Source: Desulfobulbaceae bacterium
GTDB lineage: Bacteria > Desulfobacterota > Desulfobulbia > Desulfobulbales > Desulfocapsaceae
DNA length: 64,000 nt
NCBI GenBank assembly: GCA_008933635.1
Contig: WBUQ01000002.1
Location: 1 to 64,000 of the forward strand
Direction of reading: 5' to 3'
Position 1 is the first letter of the stretch; each line of letters opens with the position of its first letter. Under the pieces are notes generated by a model that made no database searches, was not told the DNA's origin, and worked only from the letters and a program-made list of their open reading frames with translations. Below are positions 7,425 through 16,024 of the stretch, one piece after another. The translations under genes and the position numbers were made by a program.

Positions 7425-8297
7425 ATGGTGATCATCTTCACCACCGGCGACCCGGAACTGATCAGGCACTGCTCCCTGGTGCTGTCCGCTGCCGGTATCG
7501 GGCATGAAATCGCCTGCCCGTCGAGATCTGTCTTGGCCCTGGCCGTAGCGGAAGAACATGCCGAGGCAGCGAGAGAGGAAATCCTCGCCTACATCGAGGA
7601 GAACCGGAACTGGCCGCCGCCCGCGCCGGATCGCGACGCCTACCGGCCTGCCTTTCACTTGCTGAGCCCGTTCATCATCGGCTGCCTGGTTCTCGTCTAT
7701 CTCGAAACCGGCGACTGGGAGCCGGAGTCGGCATGGTTTGCCGCCGGGGCCGGCGACTCAACCGCCATTCTGGAGGGTGGCCAGTATTTTCGCCTGATCA
7801 CGGCCCTGACGCTCCATGCCGACGTCCTCCACCTTCTCGGCAACTGCCTGCTCGGCGTCTTCCTCCTCCACTATCTCTTCCAGCTCCTCGGCAACGGCAT
7901 CGGCCTGGCCGGGCTGGTGGCCGCGGCCAGCCTCGCCAACCTCCTCAACGTCGCCGTCCACGGCCGGGGCCACCATTTCGTCGGCTTTTCCACGGCGATC
8001 TTCGCCGTGATCGGCATCCTCTCCTCCTTCAATTTCCGCCGGCATGCCGCCATCGGCCGCACCCGGCTGCTGATGCCGCTGATGGCAGGGCTGGCGATGC
8101 TGGCGATGCTCGGCAGCGAAGGCGAGCGCACCGACCTCGGGGCCCACTTCTTCGGTCTGATCATCGGTCTGCTGACGGGTTACCTCTGCAGTGCCCGGCA
8201 GGTGCTCAACCTGCGATCCTCGGCCTGGCTGCAGACCCTGCTCGCCTGCACCGCCTTGACGGTTTTCGTATTCGCCTGGGAAATGGCCCTCGGCTGA
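7425..8297 (+). CDS. Rhomboid-family intramembrane serine protease with N-terminal soluble domain
   Basis: 290 residues. Residues 1-60 form a small soluble domain like DUF2007 (FTTGDPELIRHCSLVLSAAG then a helix). Hydrophobic segments begin near 81. Rhomboid active-site features are present: HADVLHLLGN (131-140, His and Asn of the HxxxN type), nucleophile Ser189 in GFSTAIFA, and catalytic His241 in GAHFFGLIIG. It should therefore be a competent protease cutting within membrane segments. ATG 7425 is chosen because AGAGGGC precedes it; ATG 7401 is an alternative adding eight residues. Its substrate is unknown. Confidence 0.85.
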   Translation: MVIIFTTGDPELIRHCSLVLSAAGIGHEIACPSRSVLALAVAEEHAEAAREEILAYIEENRNWPPPAPDRDAYRPAFHLLSPFIIGCLVLVYLETGDWEPESAWFAAGAGDSTAILEGGQYFRLITALTLHADVLHLLGNCLLGVFLLHYLFQLLGNGIGLAGLVAAASLANLLNVAVHGRGHHFVGFSTAIFAVIGILSSFNFRRHAAIGRTRLLMPLMAGLAMLAMLGSEGERTDLGAHFFGLIIGLLTGYLCSARQVLNLRSSAWLQTLLACTALTVFVFAWEMALG

Positions 8298-8380
8298 ACC
8301 GCCCGCCGACAGGCTTGCCAGGCCAGGAGTACAACTACAGAAGCCGTCGGGCCGAACCGGCGGCAATGGAGATTACCCCT

Positions 8381-9598
8381 ATGAGCAGACATCTGACGAT
8401 GGGACTGAATGAAGCGCTGACCCTGACCCTGGAACGGCTCTCTCCCCTGGAGGGCGAGACCGTCCCCCTCTTCGACAGCGTCGATCGGGTGGTGGCCGGA
8501 CCGATGCCGGCACTGGTGGATTCCCCCTCGGTGGATGCCTCGCTGAAGGACGGCTATGCGGTCATCTCCCGGGAAGTGGCCGGGGCCACCTCCGAAAAGC
8601 CGGTACGCCTGAAACTACTGGGGTCGGTGGCCGCCGGCGCATCGGCGGGGGCGGCCGTCACTGCCGGGACGGCTATCCGCGTCCTGACCGGCGCCAGAAT
8701 CCCCCGCGGTGCCGATGCCGTGGTATCGGGAGAGTTCGCCATCCCCGGCGACAATGACGTCGGGATCACGACCTTCGCCGAACCGGGCCGGAATATCCTG
8801 CCACGCGGCTGTGACGTGACGGCAGGCGCCATCATGGCGCAACCCGGCACGGTGCTCACCCCCGGGCTGGTCGGCCTGCTGGCCGCGGCTGGCCACAGCA
8901 GGGTCTCTGTCGTCCGTCATCCCCGCGTCGCCATCGTCGCCACCGGCGACGAGGTCGTCGCTCCGGGGCAGCCCCTGCCGGATGGCACGCTCTATGCCAG
9001 CAACATGCTCACCCTGGCCGCCTGGTGCCGCCGCTACCGGATGGACACTGAAACGGCCATCGTTGCGGACGAGCCGCACGAAATGAAAAAAGTCTTCAGC
9101 CATGCGCTGACGAGGGCCGACGCCATCATCACCAGCGGCGGCGCCTGGACCGGCGACCGCGACATGGTGGCCCGCATCATGGCAGAACTGGGATGGGAGC
9201 AGGTTTTCCACCGGATCCGCATCGGGCCGGGGAAGGCGGTCGGCTTCGGTCTGCTGGCCGGCAAACCGGTGTTCATCCTCCCGGGCGGGCCGCCATCCAA
9301 CCTGATGGGTTTCCTGCAGATCGCCCTGCCGGGCCTGCTGCGGCTGGCCGGCCACCGGCGACCGGGGCTGCCGCAGGTCAGCGTGCGGTTGTCGACGGAA
9401 CTGGCCGCCGCCCACCCGGACTGGACGCAGTTCATTTTCGGCCGCCTCGAACAGCAAGGGGAGTTCCCCCTGTTCGTGCCGATGAAGGGCAACAGCCGCC
9501 TTGGCTCCCTGGCCGAGGCCGAGGCCGTGGCGACCATCCCCGAGGGACGGGTGCGCTGGCCCGCCGGGTCGATCGTTGCGGTGCAGCTGCTCAGGTGA
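8381..9598 (+). CDS. MoeA-like molybdopterin molybdenumtransferase
   Basis: 405 residues with MoeA domain order: an N-terminal segment ending DSPSVDASLKDGYAV (family DxSxMDGYA, here with L for M), a beta-domain with AIRVLTGARIPRGADAVV, the MoCF domain (about 175-320) with VAIVATGDEVV, SGGAWTGDRD and LPGGPPSN, and a C-terminal domain. MoeA inserts molybdate or tungstate into adenylylated molybdopterin. ATG 8381 follows GGAG at 9 bases; ATG 8366 is possible. The variation in the DGYA motif and the lack of other cofactor genes nearby leave open a divergent paralogue, perhaps for tungsten. Confidence 0.88.
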   Translation: MSRHLTMGLNEALTLTLERLSPLEGETVPLFDSVDRVVAGPMPALVDSPSVDASLKDGYAVISREVAGATSEKPVRLKLLGSVAAGASAGAAVTAGTAIRVLTGARIPRGADAVVSGEFAIPGDNDVGITTFAEPGRNILPRGCDVTAGAIMAQPGTVLTPGLVGLLAAAGHSRVSVVRHPRVAIVATGDEVVAPGQPLPDGTLYASNMLTLAAWCRRYRMDTETAIVADEPHEMKKVFSHALTRADAIITSGGAWTGDRDMVARIMAELGWEQVFHRIRIGPGKAVGFGLLAGKPVFILPGGPPSNLMGFLQIALPGLLRLAGHRRPGLPQVSVRLSTELAAAHPDWTQFIFGRLEQQGEFPLFVPMKGNSRLGSLAEAEAVATIPEGRVRWPAGSIVAVQLLR

Positions 9599-9631
9599 CC
9601 CGGCGTCGTTGTGCGGTCGCTCGGTGGCGGG

Positions 9632-9649
9632 TTGCCGGCACCCCGGCAA
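9632..9649. terminator. Hairpin between convergent genes
   Basis: Perfect 7-bp stem TTGCCGG / CCGGCAA with a 4-nt loop, between the MoeA-like gene and the convergent CooC-like gene. It has no flanking T-run, so it is a weak bidirectional terminator candidate. Confidence 0.35.
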
Positions 9650-9762
9650 GGGCAATCCCTGCCGGCCGGGTGTCGCTAGAAAGGCAGCCTGGAGTGCAGC
9701 AGGCTGAATCGGTCTGGTTCGTAACGACCCCAGGCGCCGGAAGATGCAGGCGTACCGGAAGG

Positions 9763-10548
9763 CTACAGCTTCATGCTCAGCGAGAGCGGTCGGCGATAGC
9801 TGCTGATGAAGGCGCAGGCGGATTCGAGCTGGGGTATGCTGACGGTAAGCGGCAGCCCTTTCAGGTTCTGGCGGAAGATCTCGCTGTTGCGGGGTATTGC
9901 GGCGATGATCCGTTCCCGGTCGAGACCGTCGGCCATCACCTCCCGCACATCGTCGTCGACCTTGTTGAGGATGAAACAGGTCCGGACCCCCGCAGCCTCA
10001 GCGATCTGCCGGGCGCGGCCGGCCATCTGCAGCGACTCGTAATTCGGGTCGACAACGCAGACCACCAGGTCGCAGTTCCTGTCGACCTGCCGGCCGAAAT
10101 GCTCCAGTCCCGCTTCGGCGTCCACGAGGACGATTTCATCGTTCTTCTCCCGCAGCCGTGAGAGCAGGGCCCTGGAAATGCCGCCGATCATGCAGGCGCA
10201 GCCTTCGCCGAATTCCCTGATCTTGCCGACGACCAGCAACTTGATGCCGTCCACCTCCGCCAGACATTGTGCCGGCAGATTGTCAAAGGTCATGACCTCT
10301 TTGAAGAAATCATCATCGTGCCGATGGTCCGCGGCCTGCTTCAGCTTCTCACGCGTCCCCTGCCGTCCGCCCATGGCATCCATCATGATCCCGGGCTGGT
10401 GCGCGCCCAGGAGCCGGTGGAGACACAGGTTTGACTCATCGGCGTCGACCACCAGCACTTTCTTGCCGGATTCCGCCAGGGCCCTGGCGAGCAGGACGGT
10501 GAGGGTGCTCTTGCCGCACCCCCCTTTACCGCACATCATTATTTTCAT
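9763..10548 (-). CDS. CooC-like nickel-insertion ATPase
   Basis: 261 residues of the SIMIBI/MinD class. Deviant Walker A CGKGGCGKST lies at 6-15, VLVVDADESN at 31-40, and C117-A-C119 in EGCACMIGG matches the CxC dimer metal site of CooC. VLVDAEAGLEHFGR is the characteristic switch region. CooC-type ATPases deliver nickel to carbon monoxide dehydrogenase. GGGAGCGATT precedes the ATG. No dehydrogenase gene is in the window, so the target is inferred to be elsewhere. The upstream gene in the same direction encodes a small cysteine-rich protein, 130 bases away, that may be functionally linked. Confidence 0.88.
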   Translation of the reverse strand: MKIMMCGKGGCGKSTLTVLLARALAESGKKVLVVDADESNLCLHRLLGAHQPGIMMDAMGGRQGTREKLKQAADHRHDDDFFKEVMTFDNLPAQCLAEVDGIKLLVVGKIREFGEGCACMIGGISRALLSRLREKNDEIVLVDAEAGLEHFGRQVDRNCDLVVCVVDPNYESLQMAGRARQIAEAAGVRTCFILNKVDDDVREVMADGLDRERIIAAIPRNSEIFRQNLKGLPLTVSIPQLESACAFISSYRRPLSLSMKL

Positions 10549-10678
10549 AATCGCTCCCTGCCCGGCATGGCCTGAAACAGCTGCACCGAGCCGGCCGCTC
10601 TGCCGGCTGCGGCAGGCCGAATCTGGTCATGAGGCAGGCGGTATGCCATGCAGGAAAACAACGCAGGATGCCAGATTT

Positions 10679-10897
10679 TCAAGATATCTCGGTCGGGTTG
10701 CAGAGATCGTTTTCTGTTATCGCGACCCTGCCGCAGTTGCCGCAGGAGTATTTCATCGCGGCAAATTTTTCCTTGCACATATGCATCGGCGTGACATTAT
10801 GGGTGCCGCAATAATCGCAGTGCAGGGTGTAATCGGTCGGATTGCACAAGTGCCCCGGGTCATCGGATGTGGCTCCGCAGTTTTTGCATGTGGCCAT
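10679..10897 (-). CDS. 72-residue protein of three CX2CGX7(H/D)XC repeats
   Basis: The protein is built of three units: C4-x2-C7...H16-x-C18, C27-x2-C30...H39-x-C41, and C52-x2-C55...D64-x-C66. The distance from second to third cysteine is 11 residues in every unit. The first two units offer CCHC ligands; in the third Asp replaces His. A glycine follows each CxxC. The pattern implies zinc or another thiophilic metal but is not a classical zinc ribbon (no second CxxC) nor a retroviral knuckle. A strong AAGGAGGT precedes the ATG. It lies upstream of the CooC-like gene in the same direction, so a metallochaperone or metal-sensor role is possible but unproven. Confidence 0.85.
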   Translation of the reverse strand: MATCKNCGATSDDPGHLCNPTDYTLHCDYCGTHNVTPMHMCKEKFAAMKYSCGNCGRVAITENDLCNPTEIS

Positions 10898-11083
10898 GAT
10901 GGACCTCCTTGGTTGGTTCTGCTCTCAACCGCCTTGTTCGTCTGCTCGGCACTGCCCATGTGTCGTTGCTCCAGGCCGGCGAAAACAGAAGAGATGGACA
11001 CTTCGGAGCATGGGCGGTACAGGGAAAAAACTAAGGGTGACCGCAGCCGATGTCAATGGAACGGCAACCACCGGGCTTGGCCG

Positions 11084-11153
11084 GGCCGCCGACGCCGGAC
11101 GCCGGTCTGCGCCGGCATACCCGCCGGCTCCATAGCCCCCGGTGTCGGCGGCC
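11084..11153. repeat. GC-rich long inverted repeat
   Basis: Fifteen-base arms at 11084-11098 (GGCCGCCGACGCCGG) and 11139-11153 pair with one mismatch around a 40-nt loop. The loop contains a further self-complementary pair of GCCGGC motifs. It sits directly after the stop of the FHA gene (minus strand), so it may end that transcript, although the only T-rich tract on that strand is about 50 bases further on. Confidence 0.5.
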
Positions 11154-11159
11154 TGTCAG

Positions 11160-11852
11160 CTACCCCTGCAGGAACCGGAACTTCACCTTCCCCGCAACGA
11201 TCACGTCATCGTTCTTCAGCGCCGTCCCCTTGTCGATGGCCGCCCCGTTGAGCCGCAGCTTGCCGGCATCATCTCCCGGAATCAGGGTGTACCCCAGCGG
11301 GTCACGACTGATGTAAGCGACATTTTTGGGAGCGAACAACCCTTCGAGCCTGACCTGGCAGCCATCCCCCTTGCCGATTTCGCTCAGCCGGGCGGTCAGC
11401 TGATATTCGTCCTGGCTGGCCTGGCCTTCCTCTACCTTCAGGCGTGCCGGTGAATCGGGGAAAAAGGGTTCGGCCTTTTTCATCAGTTCGCGCTGCCTCC
11501 CGGTATCGAGCAGCATCGTCTGCTCCATCTCGAATTCGCTGAGCCCCCTGCTGCCACCCGACCCTCCCCGCAGCAGGAAGGTCAGGGAGTGCTTGCCGAT
11601 GCTGGCGGTATCCGCATCCTGCAGTTCACACCTGGTGATCTTTTCATCATTGATATAGGTCCCGTTGGTGCTGTCGAGATCCTCGATGAAATACCGGTCC
11701 TCTTCACGCTCAATCCTGGCGTGGAAGTTGGAGACCGCCAGGTTATTGATCTCGAGGTCATTTTTCGAGTTCCGGCCGATGCTGATCTCGGCCTTGTCAC
11801 TCTGGAACACCTTCAGAACGGTCTTGTTGAATTTCAGCAGTATCTGCAGCAT
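11160..11852 (-). CDS. FHA-domain protein
   Basis: 230 residues. A clear N-terminal FHA domain (about 20-90) has IGRNSKNDLEI, SNFHARIE and DLDSTNGTYIN, the phosphothreonine-binding Arg, Ser, His and Asn positions. A linker with methionines and acidic residues follows, then a C-terminal segment (ARLSEIGKGDGCQV...AYISRDPLGYTLIP...LNGAAID) that looks like a second, degenerate FHA fold. GGAGGTAGCC precedes ATG 11852, two bases after the phosphatase stop; an in-frame start 48 bases upstream has no such site. It likely reads phosphothreonines made by the adjacent kinase. Confidence 0.88.
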   Translation of the reverse strand: MLQILLKFNKTVLKVFQSDKAEISIGRNSKNDLEINNLAVSNFHARIEREEDRYFIEDLDSTNGTYINDEKITRCELQDADTASIGKHSLTFLLRGGSGGSRGLSEFEMEQTMLLDTGRQRELMKKAEPFFPDSPARLKVEEGQASQDEYQLTARLSEIGKGDGCQVRLEGLFAPKNVAYISRDPLGYTLIPGDDAGKLRLNGAAIDKGTALKNDDVIVAGKVKFRFLQG

Positions 11853-11854
11853 GG

Positions 11855-12637
11855 CTACCTCCGAACCTTGTTTATCGCTGATTTCATTATCGATTTCCAC
11901 TTATTGCGGTAGCAGTCGATCACAACCGCGGTGATATTGTCGCGCCCCCCGGCCGCGTTGGCCTTCTCGACCAGGCGCCTGGCAATCTCCGCAAGCGTCC
12001 CGTCGCCCGCAAGGATGTCCCGCAGGTCGTCATGGTCGACCAGGTCGCTGAGTCCGTCGCTGCAGAGCAGGAAACGATCCTGCGGTTCCGCGTCGACAGC
12101 AACGATGTCGGGCTCTATCCCGGGCTGGGTCCCGAGGGATCTGACCAGCACATGGCGCATCCGGTCATGCTCGGCCTCGTGCCGGGAAAGCATCCCGGCT
12201 CGGACCTGCATATCGACCCAGGTGTGATCCCTGGTCAGCTGCAGCAGTTCATGCCCGCGCAGGCGGTACGCCCGGCTGTCACCCACATGTCCGAGATACA
12301 CCTGGCAACGATCCCGGCACATGCAGGTCAGGGTCGTCCCCATCCCTTTTCGCAACGGATTAATCCGGGCATCCTGGTACACCGTCGTGTTGGCCAGCTC
12401 GATGGCGGCCCGCAGCGCCTGGGCATCGCAGGATACCGATTCCCCCTCCCTGCTGCGGAGCAGCGACCTGAAGACCGTCTCGACCGCGAGGGCGCTGGCA
12501 ACTTCGCCGCCCGCATGTCCACCCATGCCATCGGCAACCACGAACAGGCCCCGTTCGCTGTCAATCCGGAAGGTATCCTCGTTGTGCCCGCGGACCCGTC
12601 CGCAATCACTGCGGCCTTCGGCGACGAAATAGATCAT
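11855..12637 (-). CDS. PP2C-family serine/threonine phosphatase
   Basis: 260 residues covering a complete PP2C (PPM) domain: RGHNEDTF with the N-terminal metal-binding acidic residues, VVADGMGGHAGGEVAS, LTRDHTWVDMQV, LLCSDGLSDLV and GGRDNITAVVI. All expected metal-binding Asp positions appear present. It has no membrane segment and should act in the cytoplasm, reversing the kinase encoded just upstream. The start overlaps the kinase stop by 4 bases (ATGA), showing coupling. Confidence 0.94.
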   Translation of the reverse strand: MIYFVAEGRSDCGRVRGHNEDTFRIDSERGLFVVADGMGGHAGGEVASALAVETVFRSLLRSREGESVSCDAQALRAAIELANTTVYQDARINPLRKGMGTTLTCMCRDRCQVYLGHVGDSRAYRLRGHELLQLTRDHTWVDMQVRAGMLSRHEAEHDRMRHVLVRSLGTQPGIEPDIVAVDAEPQDRFLLCSDGLSDLVDHDDLRDILAGDGTLAEIARRLVEKANAAGGRDNITAVVIDCYRNKWKSIMKSAINKVRR

Positions 12638-15084
12638 TTTCTCACCTTCTCCCTGCAGGCACGCGCCGCTTCGGCGACAATGGCGGCGTTTTCAGGCCGG
12701 CGCGCGGGGGACCTGGCGAGCAGCATGTCAACCAGGTCATGGACGCAGATGGGCAGGCCTTTCCGCCTTTCACTGAGAGGGGTGTATCTGACATTGGAGA
12801 TGTTGAACATCAGCGAGGCGATGCTGTCGCCGACGAAGGCCTTCTCGCCGCACAGCATTTCATAGCAGACCGACCCGAGGGAAAACAGATCCGAGCGGCC
12901 GTCGACCTTTTTCGCCGCCACCTGCTCGGGAGACATATAGCTTGGCGTCCCGAGGACCACGCCGGTCTGGGTCTTCGACGCGGAAACCACCTGGGCGATA
13001 CCGAAATCGGTGACCTTCACCGATCCGTCAGGCAGCCGCATGATGTTCGCCGGCTTGATATCGCGATGGACGACATCGTTGGCGTGGGCATAGGCCAGGG
13101 CCTCGGCGATGTCGGCGACAAGCTCCAGGACCTCGGCCACCGGCAGCAGCGTGTCGGGTTTGCAGTATGCCGAGAGATCCTCCCCGCCGAGGAATTCCAT
13201 GGCCAGGTAAGCGAGGTCGTGCTCCTCACCGGCATCGAAGATCGTGACGATGCCCGGGTGATTGAGTCGCCCGGCGGCCTCCGCCTCGCGGAAAAACCGC
13301 TCCTTGACCATCGGCAACTGGGTCTCGTCGACCTCGCAATATGCCAGGGTCTTTATCGCCACCTCGCGGTTGATCTTGGGGTCGCGGCCGCGATACACCG
13401 TGCCCATGGCCCCCTGCCCCAGTTCGCTGACAATCTCGTAGCGTCCCAACGTGGGATGAACCGCACCTTTCTCCAGCACCACCGTGACGTCATTGCCCTG
13501 GCGGCCGAGCGGAACGCTCGCGCCATTCTGGCCAAGGCGGGCGATGCGCGCGGCAATGTCTTTGTAGCGGCCTCCCTCAGCCAGATAGTCGTACGCCCGC
13601 AGGGCCTGGCCGAATTGCCGTTTGCGTTCGAAATCGAGACCCAGCTGATAGATCAGCTCACGGACCGTCGCGTCTTGCGGCGGACAGGCCTGATACCTCT
13701 CAAGGGCCTGATCGAGCAGGCCTTTTTCCTGCAGCATCCTGCCCAGGCTGCAGCTCAGCTCGTTCAGCTTGACGCTGCGCTCGCGCATGCGGCGGGAGAA
13801 ATCCAGCAGCAACAGGCCGAATCCCGTCAGCAGCACCGGCGGGGTGAGCTGGAACCACCAGCCGAAATTGACCAGCAGTGCCGTCGCGACGACCAGCCAT
13901 ACCAGGACAAAGGACCCCATCAAGATCAGCGCGGTACGGCCCGGCAGACGAGGCACCGCCAGCCAGAGAAAGAAGGCGAAATACAGCAGCACCAGCACTT
14001 CGGTCACCGGCAGCCAGCCCGGCCGGGAGAGCTGAAAGTCTCCGAGCAGCTGGCTGACCAGCCGGGCCTCGGTGTACTCCCGGGCCCCGGGCTGGGCGAA
14101 GTGAGCGACAACCGCCACCTTCCCCGTTACCAGCGCCGGATCGCTTGTCCCGGCGAGAATATCCGATGCGGAAACCTGTGCCATATCGGCCGACAGCGAC
14201 GCCGGCATCGGCAGCAGGCGCAGGCGGCTGTCGAGCGGGTAGCGGTGCCCGCCGATCGACAGCACTGCCGTGCCGGGACTCGGTGATGCCAGGCCGAGTG
14301 ACTCGAGGGAGGCCTTGCGGCTGACCATCGCGGCGGTGAGCGCTGCGGAAGGGAGGTAGCCTTGACCAACTGGTAGCAGCAGAATCCCGACAAGGGTCTC
14401 CTCTTCTGCTGCTGCGAGAAAGCCGACCCCGGCCGCCTGGTCCCGCAGTTCCTCCGGCGGGACCTGAGCCGCGGTAATGTGGACGCCCGGGTTCAGTGAA
14501 GGGAGCGGGTTGGAGAAATGTCTGAGATGCTGCAGCCAGGACCAGTCCGGCAGATCAAATCTGAGAGTCAGCCTGTGCAGCTGCGCCGAGGTACCATCCA
14601 CTTCGCCGAAGGTGCGTACAGGCGCCGCCAGCACCGCGTTGCCAGCCTCGTGCAGCGCTGCGCCGAGCCGGACATCGACATCGAGTTCGCGCTCCAGGGC
14701 AGACAGCTCCTTGCCGACACGCCGCCATAGCGCCGAGTCTGCCGCTTCCGGAGATCGTCCCCACTTCTCGCGCATGATGCGCAATCTTTGCGCCAGCTCG
14801 CCGGAAACCGAAGAGGAGAGCGGCAGACAGAGCAGAATGGCCCCGGCTTTCTGCCGGGAGAGCCGGCGGACCAGTTCCGCGAGGGTCGCACGGGAGTTTT
14901 CGCTCTCGGTTAGCTGAACGGCCACGACCGGAGATTGCTCCGGAGTCGGAATGAGACCGGCACGCAGGGTCAGCAGATACCTCTCTGTCGCGACAAGCGA
15001 AGGTGCCTGGAACAGCGTTGTGGCCGCCGACAGCAGGACAAAGAGCAGAATCAGATGCGTTGCGGAAAAGCGCCGGTATTTCAT
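12634..15084 (-). CDS. Membrane serine/threonine kinase with CHASE2 sensor domain
   Basis: 816 residues. An N-terminal membrane anchor (about 8-27) is followed by a CHASE2-like extracytoplasmic domain to about 340, three closely spaced membrane segments (about 350-425), a cytoplasmic helical stretch with TPR-like repeats (LLDQALERYQACPP, FGQALRAYDYLAEGG), then a Hanks-type kinase from about 543. Kinase motifs are complete: GQGAMG, VAIK, HRDIKPANIM, TDFGIAQ, GTPSYMSPEQ. AGGAACTCG precedes the ATG. With the coupled PP2C and FHA genes it forms a self-contained phosphothreonine signalling set. The sensed ligand is unknown. Confidence 0.92.
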   Translation of the reverse strand: MKYRRFSATHLILLFVLLSAATTLFQAPSLVATERYLLTLRAGLIPTPEQSPVVAVQLTESENSRATLAELVRRLSRQKAGAILLCLPLSSSVSGELAQRLRIMREKWGRSPEAADSALWRRVGKELSALERELDVDVRLGAALHEAGNAVLAAPVRTFGEVDGTSAQLHRLTLRFDLPDWSWLQHLRHFSNPLPSLNPGVHITAAQVPPEELRDQAAGVGFLAAAEEETLVGILLLPVGQGYLPSAALTAAMVSRKASLESLGLASPSPGTAVLSIGGHRYPLDSRLRLLPMPASLSADMAQVSASDILAGTSDPALVTGKVAVVAHFAQPGAREYTEARLVSQLLGDFQLSRPGWLPVTEVLVLLYFAFFLWLAVPRLPGRTALILMGSFVLVWLVVATALLVNFGWWFQLTPPVLLTGFGLLLLDFSRRMRERSVKLNELSCSLGRMLQEKGLLDQALERYQACPPQDATVRELIYQLGLDFERKRQFGQALRAYDYLAEGGRYKDIAARIARLGQNGASVPLGRQGNDVTVVLEKGAVHPTLGRYEIVSELGQGAMGTVYRGRDPKINREVAIKTLAYCEVDETQLPMVKERFFREAEAAGRLNHPGIVTIFDAGEEHDLAYLAMEFLGGEDLSAYCKPDTLLPVAEVLELVADIAEALAYAHANDVVHRDIKPANIMRLPDGSVKVTDFGIAQVVSASKTQTGVVLGTPSYMSPEQVAAKKVDGRSDLFSLGSVCYEMLCGEKAFVGDSIASLMFNISNVRYTPLSERRKGLPICVHDLVDMLLARSPARRPENAAIVAEAARACREKVRK

Positions 15085-15748
15085 CGAGTTCCTGCCATCT
15101 CAGCCCACAGATTCAGCTCTGCGCTCCGTCATCATCTCGATCCTTGTTCCCGGAGGGCAGGAAATGGAACCTCCCCACGGTAACCGATGCAGCGAGGCAG
15201 AAGCAGTCGGACATCCGGACGAGCGGAAGAAGCCGGGTTGCCAGGTTCCGAATTGAAACGATCCAGGCCCGTGTGGGAGTAGAGCAGATGATAATTGTGG
15301 GTAAGAGGACAACGGGATTCCTTTCCAAGGGAGATAGTGAACATGCCCCCCAGCAGATAAATCTGATCAACAGCTGCCAAGCTATCCTTTCGCACCGTAT
15401 TTTGCAATTTCTTTGTCGCACAGGCATCACCGCCGCAGATTTACGCCGACAGACTCCGTTCAGGCGGTCCGGCACATGAAAAAGCATCCGCGGCGCACAT
15501 CCCGGAATGAAAGGAATCGTTCACGCGACTCCGTCATGGATCTGTTTTCGGACGATGGCCTCAGGCGTCCTGGACAAAGGCAGCCGGCAGAGACCTGCAC
15601 GGTCATCATGCATCCTGACCGGTCTGGCTCTGCCGTCGCAGCGCTCTGCCTCCCCCCGATTTGCAGAAGAGTGAAATTTTCCTCGACCTTGCCTGTGAAT
15701 CGCAGTAATGCTCTGCATGACAGACACTCAATGCCGGGAGGATCGACT
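15085..15748. other. 664-base spacer without a supported gene
   Basis: Lies between the divergent kinase gene and the small gene at 15749. The open frames here have compositions and starts unlike genes. I see no convincing promoter, tRNA or strong hairpin; the 5' leaders of both flanking genes must be here. Confidence 0.5.
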
Positions 15749-16024
15749 TTGAAGATCTCTGAAATCAGAGCCCTTATCTACGCGTTACGCTGCAACCGCA
15801 ACGCCCTCAGCGGACTCCCCGAGGCCGAGTTTGAACGCACGGATGTCCCAGCCCGACTGAACCCCTTCATTGAGGCGTGCAAAGCGGTGGTGATCGCACC
15901 GAAATTCAAACAGGACATCGAAAATCGCAGGGTGGCAGTCGAAAAGGCCGAGGCCTTGATACAGCTCTGGCACAAGAAAAGATCGCGACAGGGAAGACCA
16001 GATAAACCGATCAAAGCCGGATGA
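15749..16024 (+). CDS. Small protein of unknown function (91 residues, TTG start)
   Basis: Begins LKISEIRALIYALR and ends with a basic tail (HKKRSRQGRPDKPIKAG). It is predicted mostly helical, with one cysteine in FIEACKAVV, and contains no motif I recognise. The TTG at 15749 is preceded by GGGAGG at 7 bases, better than the in-frame ATG at 15731. The frame stays open far upstream but that part has low-complexity, non-protein-like sequence. Balanced composition with a heptad-like hydrophobic pattern suggests a real gene. It stands alone between the kinase set and the flavoprotein gene. Confidence 0.5.
   Translation: MKISEIRALIYALRCNRNALSGLPEAEFERTDVPARLNPFIEACKAVVIAPKFKQDIENRRVAVEKAEALIQLWHKKRSRQGRPDKPIKAG

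Noticed and set aside
7733-8380. Long plus-strand extension upstream of the MoeA-like gene in the same frame
   Set aside because: It overlaps the rhomboid gene in another frame, is proline/arginine-rich as expected of a high-GC shadow frame, and a good start with ribosome binding site exists at 8381.
9763-10548. Carbon monoxide dehydrogenase cluster
   Set aside because: Only the CooC-like maturation ATPase is present; no catalytic subunit gene lies in the window.
15113-15487. Minus-strand 124-codon frame upstream of the kinase
   Set aside because: Cysteine/arginine-scattered composition, no ribosome binding site and no motif; judged a chance frame in the spacer.
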